Shown here: one piece after another, positions 1-6,334 of the stretch
Position numbering within the stretch: the first letter of the stretch is position 1
How the letters are laid out: each line of letters starts with the position of its first letter
Assembly: GCA_041567315.1 (NCBI GenBank)
Contig: JBFGCA010000136.1
Location: forward strand, 1 to 10,839
DNA from: JBFGCA01 sp041567315
GTDB lineage: Bacteria; Acidobacteriota; Thermoanaerobaculia; Multivoradales; JAHEKO01
Reading direction: 5' to 3'
Length of the DNA: 10,839 nt
Translations under genes and position numbers: made by a program
Notes under the pieces: model-generated
Database searches by the model: none
The model's input: the letters and a program-made list of their open reading frames with translations, nothing else
What the model was told of the DNA's origin: nothing

Positions 1-62
1 CCGCCGCCGCCGCCGCCGCCCGAGCTGCCGCCCCCGCCGCCGCCCCCGCCGCCCGAGCCGCT
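1..62. repeat. Low-complexity CCG/GGC repeat encoding the poly-Gly tail
   Basis: The first ~60 bases are almost entirely CCG or CCC triplets on the + strand. On the minus strand they encode the Gly-rich tail of the DUF2207 protein as GGC/GGG runs with a few Ser codons. It is an in-frame coding microsatellite, not an independent element. Slippage here would change tail length without breaking the frame. Confidence 0.8.
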
Positions 63-1934
63 CGAGCCGGGCGGCGAGACGCCGGCGGCCAGCGAGCCCG
101 CGGCGGCGGCCCAGCCGGCGGTCGCCCCGGCGCCTCCGAAGGCGCCGCCGCCCCCGCTCCAGCCACGGGCCGGCGAGGAGGAGCCGCCCGTGGTGACGAG
201 ATCGCGGGTGGGGTTGGCGACGGCGTACGAACGGGCCCAGCGATCCATGTGGCGCTGGAGTCCGAAGGCCAGCAGGTAGGGGAGCCAGGAGTCGGTCAGC
301 GCCGGCTCGCGGCGGTCCAGCTCGCGGGCGAACCAGCGGCGCACGGCCGCCAGTCGGCGGCGCGCTGCCACCGCCTCGGCGCCGTCCCGGGTGCGGGCCA
401 TGTTGAGGACGCTGTTGAGGAAGGCGATCGCCACCAGGACCATCCCGAGCGTGCCGACTAGACCGACGTCGCCGAGGCCGGGCAGCGAGAAGTCGGCGCC
501 GGCCCGGATGCCGTTCAGGAGCACCGCGGCGCCGGCCGCGATCGGCAGCAGGAAGAACGGAACGAGGACCGCCAGGCGGTCGGCGCGCTTGCGGTAGATG
601 GCCGCGAAGAGGTAGCCGAAGAGCAGCGGAGGGATCATCGTCATGACGACCATGCCGAGGGCCGGTCCGACGGCGTCGCCGCCGCGGGTCAAGCCCTCGA
701 CCACGAAGCAGCCGACCGCGGCCAGCAGAGCGAGCCCGCTCAGGGCGATGCTCGGCTTGCGGAGCTTCTTTCCGAAGCCGGGCTGCTTCCGCAGCCGCTT
801 GTCGAGACCGGGGCTGATGGTCGCCACCGGCGAGAAGCCCGTCGAGCGGTAGCGCTTGCGGACCGCCTCGGTGTCGGTCCTGTCCCGGCCGCCGAAGAAC
901 AGCTTGTCGATCAGGCGGCGCTCGTAGCCCTCGAAGGCGTCACGGTCGGCCCGCAGTTCGAGCTCCAGCACCTGCCGCTTGATCCACTTGCCCTCCTCGC
1001 GCACCGAGCTGGCCAGCTTGCCCTCGGCCACCAGCCGCGCCAGCACCGCCGCCACCTCGGGCGGGCCGATCGACTGGTCCCAGAGCGCTCCCGCCTCCTC
1101 CGGCCGCAGGCTGAGCAGGTGCTCTTCGAGCCAACCCGAATCTGGGGCTTCGGGGACCGCGGCCGGCGCGAAGCGTCCCTGCCGGCGCTCGAAGGCGAAG
1201 AAGCGCAGCACCAGCAGCAACAGGACCGCGGCGGCGGCCAGGGCGATGCCGAGGCGCACCTCTTGGCCCAGCTGGCGGCGGACCGCCGCCGCTGCCTCGC
1301 CCGCAATCCGAGCGAGGTCGAGGCCCAGCACGACGCTTCTCCCCGGTGGCAGGTTGGCGCGCTCCAGCCGCACTCGCTGGCCCGCCGGCGTGGCCTCCAG
1401 CTCGGCGCCCGGGACCGGCCGCGTCTCCCACGCCGGGTCGATCAGCAGATCCAGGGTGAAGCGCCCGATCGGCCCGACCCGGTCGGGGAAGGCGAAGTCG
1501 TGGTCCAACCGGTAGCGCGCGCCCTGCTGGCTGACCACGCCGCTCAGCGTGTAGTCCAGCTCGTAGACGATCGTCGTCGAATCGAACGGCGGATCGCCCG
1601 GGTCGCGGCTGCGCCAGCGCAGCGTGTCCCGGCCGTGCCAGTCGTAGTTGTCGACGGTGCCCAGGCTGCCGCGCCGGAGCTCCCGCGCGCGCCCCGTCTG
1701 CGGGTCGATCCGACGCATGGCGTGGAGCTCCAGCGACTGACCCGGGGAGACCCTGAAGACCCGCTCGCCGCCGTTCCAGTCGCCGGTGAAGACCATCGCC
1801 TGGCGCTCGACGACGTGCAGCCGACCGTCGGCCTCCAGCTCGGCCTCCACCTCGAGCGCCGCCCAGTAGAGCGAGCGCGCGCCGGCGGGTGGGGCCAGCG
1901 CAAGCAGCAGGCTCAGGGTGATCCACGGCCTCAT
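1..1934 (-). CDS. DUF2207 family membrane protein (3' end cut by window edge)
   Basis: An ORF of 644 codons reads open from ATG at 1934 to the left edge. The order fits DUF2207 proteins (YciQ-like predicted membrane proteins of unknown function): a signal peptide (residues 1-20, cut near AGA-RS); a periplasmic beta-rich domain (about 22-210, with the family-like stretch VVERQAMVFTGDWNGGERVF at 41-60); a TM helix (about 227-247); a cytoplasmic charged region (250-390); TM helices at about 396-413, 424-445, 455-474 and 488-508; then a Gly/Ser tail (584 onward) ending in runs of glycine. A poly-Gly C-terminus is typical of the family, so probably only a few codons are missing. The start is supported by the signal peptide and a TAGAAT hexamer 9 nt upstream. 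No catalytic motif is visible. The role is unknown; an envelope function is an inference from topology. Confidence 0.85.
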   Translation of the reverse strand, partial: MRPWITLSLLLALAPPAGARSLYWAALEVEAELEADGRLHVVERQAMVFTGDWNGGERVFRVSPGQSLELHAMRRIDPQTGRARELRRGSLGTVDNYDWHGRDTLRWRSRDPGDPPFDSTTIVYELDYTLSGVVSQQGARYRLDHDFAFPDRVGPIGRFTLDLLIDPAWETRPVPGAELEATPAGQRVRLERANLPPGRSVVLGLDLARIAGEAAAAVRRQLGQEVRLGIALAAAAVLLLLVLRFFAFERRQGRFAPAAVPEAPDSGWLEEHLLSLRPEEAGALWDQSIGPPEVAAVLARLVAEGKLASSVREEGKWIKRQVLELELRADRDAFEGYERRLIDKLFFGGRDRTDTEAVRKRYRSTGFSPVATISPGLDKRLRKQPGFGKKLRKPSIALSGLALLAAVGCFVVEGLTRGGDAVGPALGMVVMTMIPPLLFGYLFAAIYRKRADRLAVLVPFFLLPIAAGAAVLLNGIRAGADFSLPGLGDVGLVGTLGMVLVAIAFLNSVLNMARTRDGAEAVAARRRLAAVRRWFARELDRREPALTDSWLPYLLAFGLQRHMDRWARSYAVANPTRDLVTTGGSSSPARGWSGGGGAFGGAGATAGWAAAAGSLAAGVSPPGSSGSGGGGGGGGGSSGGGGGG

Positions 1935-1943
1935 GCGGAGCGG

Positions 1944-1949
1944 ATTCTA
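1944..1949 (-). promoter_or_regulatory. -10 hexamer TAGAAT for the DUF2207 gene, near-leaderless start
   Basis: On the minus strand TAGAAT lies 9 nt before the ATG at 1934. A start site about 7 nt downstream would leave a leader of only 0-3 nt. There is no purine-rich Shine-Dalgarno sequence in the CCGCTCCGC spacer. No convincing -35 box is seen. The neighbouring gene ends at 2009, so this promoter would separate the two minus-strand genes into distinct transcripts. Confidence 0.5.
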
Positions 1950-2008
1950 CTGCTGTCGCCGGGCAGTCGGGACCCGGCCGAAGCTGCTCGGGCTGCTCGC
2001 CAGCCGCT

Positions 2009-3076
2009 TCAGGAACCGCCGCTGATCGGTCCGGCCTCGACGCCGGGCAGCTCCTCGACGAAGCCAGCGCCAAAGGCCAGCGACGGCGTCCAGGCGCCGG
2101 GTCGGACGGCTCCGGCTACCACCCGCTCGACGCACTCGACCGCGGCCGCGGCGGTCAGCGTGTAGCCCTCCGGCGTCTCCAGGGTCGCGGTGCGTTCGGC
2201 GCCCGCCGGGTTGCGGACCCGGCCCCACAGATAGCTCCGGCCGGCGGCGCGGCGGGCCTCGTCGGGGCCGGTCACGGTGCGGCGGACCCACCAGTCGAGG
2301 AGACCCTTGACCGGCCGGGTGCCGGCCACGGGCAGCAGCGGGCGGAGCCTCCGCAGCCGGCGGATGGCGGCGCGCGGGGTGCCGGTGTAGACCCGGATGT
2401 CGGGGATGCCGGTCGAGCGGTAGGCGGTGGCGAGGTCGCCCCAGGGGATGGTCATCGCCCAGCGCCGGCCGCAGCCGAACTCGATCTCGCGGGCTTCCCA
2501 GGCCAGCGGCACTGGCTCCAGCCGACCCTGGCGGCGGATGGCGCCCGAGTGGGGCAGGCCGGCGACGATGGTCCGCAGCGTGCCGCGGCTGGTGCCGCCG
2601 CCGCGAGCGGTGAAGGCCAGCTCCAGCCGGTCGGCGTCGGGCAGCGCCTCGGCCAGCCGCTTGGCCAGACAGTCGGTGGGGACCACGTCGAAGCCGGCGC
2701 CCGGGAGCAGCACCAGGCCGGCGACCCGCGCAGCCTCGTCCCGGCGGAAGATCGCCTCGAAGACCACGATCTCGCCGGTGATGTCCAGATAGTGCACCCC
2801 GGCGGCCAGGCAGGCCTGGACCATCGGCCGGCTGGTGTGGAGGAACGGCCCGGCGCAGTGGAGCACGGCGGCGACGTCGAGCAGCTCGGGCCGGCCGGAG
2901 AGCTCCTCGAGCCCGAAGCTGCGGCACGGCAGGTCCAGCTCGGCGGCCAGCGCCGCCAGCGGCTCCCGCCGGCGGCCGGCCAGCACCGGCCGCAGGCCGC
3001 GCCGCACCGCCTCGCGCGCCACCAGCTCGCCGGTGTAGCCGTAGGCGCCGTAGAGCATCCAGGGCCGCGCGGTCAT
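2009..3076 (-). CDS. Saccharopine dehydrogenase-fold NAD(P)-dependent oxidoreductase (trans-acting enoyl reductase-like)
   Basis: A 355-residue soluble protein. The N-terminus is a Rossmann fold with the nucleotide-binding loop YGAYGYTG (9-16) and AGRR (33-36) at the end of the second strand, as in saccharopine dehydrogenase NADP-binding domains. The stretches LHCAGPF (72-78) and HYLDITGE (95-102) are hallmark motifs of the family that includes trans-acting enoyl reductases and uncharacterised saccharopine dehydrogenase-like proteins; GAGFDVVPTDC (126-136) also matches. Length is slightly shorter than the usual ~400. It probably catalyses an NAD(P)H-dependent reduction, but the substrate cannot be read from sequence. 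The ATG at 3076 sits 7 nt after a TACAAT hexamer, supporting this start. It is divergent from the amidohydrolase, with which it may share regulation. A role in true lysine metabolism is not supported by anything nearby. Confidence 0.85.
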   Translation of the reverse strand: MTARPWMLYGAYGYTGELVAREAVRRGLRPVLAGRRREPLAALAAELDLPCRSFGLEELSGRPELLDVAAVLHCAGPFLHTSRPMVQACLAAGVHYLDITGEIVVFEAIFRRDEAARVAGLVLLPGAGFDVVPTDCLAKRLAEALPDADRLELAFTARGGGTSRGTLRTIVAGLPHSGAIRRQGRLEPVPLAWEAREIEFGCGRRWAMTIPWGDLATAYRSTGIPDIRVYTGTPRAAIRRLRRLRPLLPVAGTRPVKGLLDWWVRRTVTGPDEARRAAGRSYLWGRVRNPAGAERTATLETPEGYTLTAAAAVECVERVVAGAVRPGAWTPSLAFGAGFVEELPGVEAGPISGGS

Positions 3077-3083
3077 CGGTGAG

Positions 3084-3089
3084 ATTGTA
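3084..3089 (-). promoter_or_regulatory. -10 hexamer TACAAT for the oxidoreductase, leaderless start
   Basis: TACAAT reads on the minus strand with a 7-nt spacer (CTCACCG) before ATG at 3076. With normal -10 geometry the first transcribed base would be at or next to the A of the ATG, so the mRNA would be leaderless. No Shine-Dalgarno sequence is present. It lies only 10 bp from the -10 of the divergent gene. Confidence 0.5.
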
Positions 3090-3099
3090 AGGCGGCCTG

Positions 3100-3105
3100 T
3101 AGAAT
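3100..3105 (+). promoter_or_regulatory. -10 hexamer TAGAAT for the amidohydrolase, near-leaderless start
   Basis: TAGAAT is followed by a 9-nt spacer (CCTCGATCC) and GTG at 3115. The spacer has no Shine-Dalgarno character. The TAG of the hexamer is also an in-frame stop for the downstream gene, so GTG at 3115 is the most upstream possible start. The implied leader is about 0-3 nt. No clear -35 is visible; the position it would take overlaps the start codon region of the divergent gene. Confidence 0.5.
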
Positions 3106-3114
3106 CCTCGATCC

Positions 3115-4488
3115 GTGCCCGCCGCCGAAGAGCTGGTCGAGACCGGCACTGCCCTGCTGCTCCGGGGCGGCGACCTGCTGACCCTGGACGCCGCGGCGAC
3201 GGTGATCCGTGGCGGCGACCTGCTGGTCCGCGACGGGCGGATCGCGGCCCTGGGCGGTGCGCTCGAGGCGCCGCCCGGCAGCCGGGTGCTCGACGTGACC
3301 GGCTGTCTGGTGCTCCCCGGGCTGATCCAGGGCCATGTCCATCTGGGGCAGACCTTCTTCCGGGGGCTGGCCGAGGGGCGCCGGCTGCTGGCCTGGCTAC
3401 GCGAGCGGATCTGGCCGCTGGAGGCGGTCCACGACGACGAGAGCGCCTACTGGTGCGGCCTGCTGGGGGCGGCGGAGTGCCTGCTCTCCGGAACCACGAC
3501 CGTGCAGGACATCGGTCTCGGCCCCGGGGCGCGCGGGCTGCTGCGGGCGATCGGTGACTCGGGCCTCCGGGCGCTGGCCGGCCAGTGCCTGATGGACAGC
3601 GGCGAGGGCCTGCCGGCGGCGCTGCGCGGCGACGCCGACCGGGTGCTGGCCGACAGCGAGGCGCTGGGCGACGAGGTCGAGGCGGCCGGCGGCGGGCGGC
3701 TGCGCTATCTGCTCAACCCCCGCTTCATCCTGAGCTGCTCGGACGAGCTGTGGCGGGGCATCCGCGCCCTCTCCGAGCGGCGCGGCTGGCCGGTCCACAC
3801 CCACGCCCTCGAGCAGCGCGACGAGACCGCGGCCGTCAGGGCCCTCAAGGACGGTCGCGACGAGATCGACTACTTCGAGGACGAGGGGGTGCTGGCCGGC
3901 GACCTGCGGATCGCCCACGGGGTGTGGCTCGAGCCGGGCCACCTGGAGCGGGTACGCGGCCGGCGCTTCAGCGTCGTCTCCTGTCCGAGCGCCAACCTCA
4001 AGCTGGGCTCGGGGATCGCCGACCTGGTGGCGATCCGCGGCGCCGGCGTGCCGGTCGGGGTGGGCGCCGACGGCGCCGCCTGCAACAACGACCTCGACCC
4101 GCTCGAAGAGCTGCGGCTGGCGGCGCTGCTCCAGCACGGCCGCCACGGCCCCGAGAGCTTCTCCGGCCTCGATGCGCTGCGGCTGGCGACCAGCGAGGGC
4201 GCCCGGGCGCTGGGCCTCGACGCCGAGACCGGCTCGCTCGAGCCCGGCAAGGCGGCCGACCTGGTGGTGCTGGCGCCGGACCGGCCCGAGCTGCTGGCAG
4301 CGCCCAGTGTCGATCCCCACGACCTGGTGGCCTTCGGGGCCTCGCGGGCCTCGGTGCGCCACGTGCTGGTGGCCGGCGAACCGCTGGTCGAGGACGGTCG
4401 GCTGACCCGGCTGGACCTGGCCAAGGTGCGCCGCCGGGCGGCCGGGTCGCTCGCCGCCCTGCTGAAGCGCTCGGGGCTCGAGCTCTGA
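3115..4488 (+). CDS. Metal-dependent amidohydrolase, 5'-deoxyadenosine deaminase / TRZ-ATZ-like
   Basis: A 457-residue cytoplasmic enzyme of the amidohydrolase superfamily, in the branch of TRZ/ATZ chlorohydrolases, SAH/MTA deaminases and 5'-deoxyadenosine deaminases. The small beta-sandwich is formed by both ends (about 12-68 and 372-430) around the TIM barrel. Expected metal ligands and catalytic residues are present: H74 and H76 in GHVHLGQ, H230 and E233 in HTHALE, H268 in IAHG and D319 in GADGAACNN. The GADGAxCNN form, with SCPSANLKLGSG (288-299), resembles proteins annotated as 5'-deoxyadenosine deaminase more than 8-oxoguanine deaminase (GVDGSASN). The likely reaction is hydrolytic deamination of an adenine or guanine derivative; the exact substrate is inference. 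GTG at 3115 is the only upstream start in the frame. It is followed after 24 bp by the EEP gene on the same strand. Confidence 0.87.
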   Translation: MPAAEELVETGTALLLRGGDLLTLDAAATVIRGGDLLVRDGRIAALGGALEAPPGSRVLDVTGCLVLPGLIQGHVHLGQTFFRGLAEGRRLLAWLRERIWPLEAVHDDESAYWCGLLGAAECLLSGTTTVQDIGLGPGARGLLRAIGDSGLRALAGQCLMDSGEGLPAALRGDADRVLADSEALGDEVEAAGGGRLRYLLNPRFILSCSDELWRGIRALSERRGWPVHTHALEQRDETAAVRALKDGRDEIDYFEDEGVLAGDLRIAHGVWLEPGHLERVRGRRFSVVSCPSANLKLGSGIADLVAIRGAGVPVGVGADGAACNNDLDPLEELRLAALLQHGRHGPESFSGLDALRLATSEGARALGLDAETGSLEPGKAADLVVLAPDRPELLAAPSVDPHDLVAFGASRASVRHVLVAGEPLVEDGRLTRLDLAKVRRRAAGSLAALLKRSGLEL

Positions 4489-4501
4489 GCGCCGCCGGCT
4501 T

Positions 4502-4505
4502 GGAG
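4502..4505 (+). promoter_or_regulatory. Shine-Dalgarno GGAG deciding the GTG start at 4513
   Basis: GGAG is followed by 7 nt and then GTG at 4513, good spacing for a ribosome binding site. It lies 13 bp after the amidohydrolase stop codon, consistent with translation from a shared transcript. TAGAGT (4506-4511) resembles a -10 box but is only 1 nt from the start codon, which does not fit a promoter for this start. Confidence 0.6.
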
Positions 4506-4512
4506 TAGAGTC

Positions 4513-6012
4513 GTGCGCGTTACGCCGCTTCTCGCCCCGCTGTCGACCACCCTGCTCGCCGGCCTGCTGGCCGGGCCGGGCGCCGTCCAGCCCGGCGCTC
4601 CCGCCGAGACGCCCGCGACGGCCGCCGTCCGCGTCATGGCCGCCAACATCTCGAGCGGCCGGCTCCAGTCCTACCCCAACCCCGGCCCCGGCGAGCGGAT
4701 CTTCCGGGCGCTCGCCCCCGACGTCGTGCTGATCCAGGAGTTCAACGTCAACGCCACCCGCGAGGCGCCCAACGACGAGGCGGCGGTGCGCGCCTGGGTG
4801 GACGACGTCTTCGGACCGGACTACTTCTTCTTCCGCGAGCCCGGCGCCGAGCAGATCCCCAACGGGGTGATCAGCCGCTGGCCGATCGTCGAGGCCGGCG
4901 AGTTCGTCGATCCCGAGGTCTCGAACCGTGACTTCGCCTTCGCCCGCATCGACGTACCGGGTGAGGTCGACCTGTGGGTGGTGAGCGTGCACCTGCTGAC
5001 CAGCGGCAGCGGCGTGCGCGACCGGCAGGCGCGCCGGCTGGTGGAGGCGGTCCGCCAGCGGGTGCCGGCGGCGGACTACCTGGTGATCGGCGGCGACTTC
5101 AACACCGCCGGGCGCAACGAGCCGGCCGTCGTCACCCTGGGCGAGCTGGTCGACGTCCTCGGCCCGTTCCCCGACGACGGTGCCGACCCGCCGGACGGCG
5201 ACACCAACGCCAGCCGCCGCAAGCCGTTCGACTGGGTGCTGGTCGACGGCGACCTCGAGGCCCACGCCGCCGCCACCGAGATCGGCGAGCTGGTCTTCCC
5301 GGCCGGGCTGGTCTTCGACAGCCGGGTCTTCACCACCGACGAGCTGGAGGAGAGCTTCCCCCCGGTCGAGCGCGGCGACAGCGGCGCCCAGCAGATGCAG
5401 CACATGGCGGTGGTCCGCGACTTCCTGCTGCCGCTGGCGGGCGCGGCCCCCCTGGGGCCCGTCGAGCCCGTCGAGCCCGGGGAAGGGGAGCCGGTGGTCA
5501 CCGGCGAGGCTCTGGATCTCGGCGGCTTCCGGCTCGAGCAGACCGGCGGCGACGCCGTGCTCGTCTTTCCGGCTGGCACGCTCCTCGCGCCGGGCGCCCT
5601 GCTGGTGGTCGGCCGCGACGCCAGCCGCGAGGCGTTCGAGACCTTCTGGGGAGCGCTCGGTCCCGGGGTCGTCTACCTCGACGGCCGCGAGCTGGCCGGC
5701 GACCCCGGCTTCCCGATCGTCAACGGCGACGAGCGCTACCGCCTGCTCGACGCCGGCGGCCAGCCGGTCGACCCGGCCGGCACCCGGGTGCCGCCCGCCG
5801 GCGTCGCCCGCGGCCGCAACTACCAGCGCGACTCGACCGCCGCCGACGCCTTCGCCGAGGGCGACGAGCTGGCCGCCACCCCGGGCCGCTTCGACGGCGC
5901 CCGCGCCGGCACCGGCCGGCTGGTGATCACCGAGGTCTCGGACGCCCGCCAGTTCGAGTTCGAGTTCGTCGAGCTGCTCTTCGACGCGGCTCCGCCGCCC
6001 GGCCCCCAGTAG
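4513..6012 (+). CDS. Exported endonuclease/exonuclease/phosphatase (EEP) protein with C-terminal lamin-tail-like region
   Basis: A 499-residue protein. Residues 1-31 form a signal peptide or lipid-free export signal (hydrophobic LLAPLSTTLLAGLLAG). The EEP (DNase I-like) domain spans about 38-305: N45 in AANIS, E76 in LIQEF (metal-binding Glu), H160 in VVSVHL, D195 and N197 in GGDFN, D240 in FDWVLV, and H297 in QHMAVV as the expected catalytic His. A Pro/Glu linker with a VEP-VEP duplication (about 314-326) leads to a lamin-tail-like region (about 329-460; LDLGGFRL, LLAPGALLVVGRD, PIVNGDERYRLLD, ATPGRF). The last 30 residues (GRLVITEVSD...FEFVELL) look like the first strands of a lamin-tail domain, here at the C-terminal end. 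It may cleave phosphodiesters (nucleic acid or lipid) outside the cell; the substrate is unknown. GTG start chosen because of the GGAG box and the signal peptide. Confidence 0.85.
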   Translation: MRVTPLLAPLSTTLLAGLLAGPGAVQPGAPAETPATAAVRVMAANISSGRLQSYPNPGPGERIFRALAPDVVLIQEFNVNATREAPNDEAAVRAWVDDVFGPDYFFFREPGAEQIPNGVISRWPIVEAGEFVDPEVSNRDFAFARIDVPGEVDLWVVSVHLLTSGSGVRDRQARRLVEAVRQRVPAADYLVIGGDFNTAGRNEPAVVTLGELVDVLGPFPDDGADPPDGDTNASRRKPFDWVLVDGDLEAHAAATEIGELVFPAGLVFDSRVFTTDELEESFPPVERGDSGAQQMQHMAVVRDFLLPLAGAAPLGPVEPVEPGEGEPVVTGEALDLGGFRLEQTGGDAVLVFPAGTLLAPGALLVVGRDASREAFETFWGALGPGVVYLDGRELAGDPGFPIVNGDERYRLLDAGGQPVDPAGTRVPPAGVARGRNYQRDSTAADAFAEGDELAATPGRFDGARAGTGRLVITEVSDARQFEFEFVELLFDAAPPPGPQ

Positions 6013-6020
6013 GCGGTGCG

Positions 6021-6227
6021 TCAGGCGATCTCGTCGCGCGCCATCTTGCGGACGAAGTAGACCGCGTAGACGGCGAGGGCCAGGCCGCCGATCAGGGTGA
6101 CGATCCCCAGCACCAGCGACAGCAGGTCGCCGGTCTCGGGGTAGTGCCAGATGGCCCAGGCCCCGAACATGTCGGCGGCGATGATGGCGGCGACGATGAA
6201 GACCAGGTGGAAGGTCTTGAGCGACAT
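6021..6227 (-). CDS. Small two-helix membrane protein, function unknown
   Basis: A 68-residue protein with TM helices at about 7-27 and 36-58, a short loop with HYPETGD (28-34), and a positively charged end (VRKMARDE, 59-66), suggesting both termini face the cytoplasm. I do not recognise a named family. It is supported as a real gene by a strong Shine-Dalgarno sequence (AAGGAGG, 8 nt before ATG) and a plausible promoter, both unlike its leaderless neighbours, and by hydrophobic segments with normal codon use. It converges on the EEP gene with only 8 bp between the two stop codons. H7 and H28 near the membrane faces are the only polar features that stand out. Function cannot be inferred. Confidence 0.75.
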   Translation of the reverse strand: MSLKTFHLVFIVAAIIAADMFGAWAIWHYPETGDLLSLVLGIVTLIGGLALAVYAVYFVRKMARDEIA

Positions 6228-6235
6228 GGCCGATG

Positions 6236-6242
6236 CCTCCTT
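6236..6242 (-). promoter_or_regulatory. Strong Shine-Dalgarno AAGGAGG for the 68-residue membrane protein
   Basis: On the minus strand AAGGAGG precedes ATG at 6227 by 8 nt. It is a near-perfect anti-16S complement and the strongest ribosome binding site in the window, supporting this small ORF as a translated gene. Confidence 0.75.
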
Positions 6243-6262
6243 CCGCGGCGGAGTGGGCCTTC

Positions 6263-6268
6263 ATTATG
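6263..6268 (-). promoter_or_regulatory. Possible -10 hexamer CATAAT for the 68-residue membrane protein
   Basis: CATAAT on the minus strand lies in the 107-bp gap between the upstream membrane gene (stop at 6335) and the ATG at 6227. It would give a leader of about 29 nt that includes the Shine-Dalgarno sequence. No clear -35 box is seen, and transcription from the upstream gene could also read through. Confidence 0.4.
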
Positions 6269-6334
6269 GCGAGCCTCCGGCGGCGGCGCACCGTCCGTCC
6301 GGGTAGCTCGGGCAGGCGGCAGGCTCGGGGCGAC

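Noticed and set aside
1..62. Tandem CCG repeat as a stand-alone repeat or CRISPR-like structure
   Set aside because: It is in frame with the DUF2207 coding sequence and encodes the poly-Gly tail common in that family; there are no spacers.
1958..1978. GCCGGG/CCCGGC hairpin between the oxidoreductase and DUF2207 genes
   Set aside because: The stem is only 6 bp with a 9-nt loop and no following T run on either strand, so it is expected by chance in this composition and not called as a terminator.
1119..2165. A 348-codon plus-strand frame over the DUF2207 gene
   Set aside because: It is antisense to a gene with a clear signal peptide, TM helices and family features, crosses an intergenic gap and a second gene, and encodes an Arg/Pro/Ala-rich product.
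4506..4511. TAGAGT as a -10 promoter for the EEP gene
   Set aside because: It is only 1 nt from the GTG start, so transcription would begin inside the coding region. GGAG at the right spacing and the 24-bp gap to the previous gene fit operon translation better.
3397..6291. A 964-codon open frame on the minus strand
   Set aside because: It lies antisense to two well-supported genes (amidohydrolase and EEP protein) and crosses the small membrane gene in another frame. Its product is rich in Gly, Arg, Ala, Val and Glu with no recognisable domain. Long open shadow frames are expected in DNA with this GC content.
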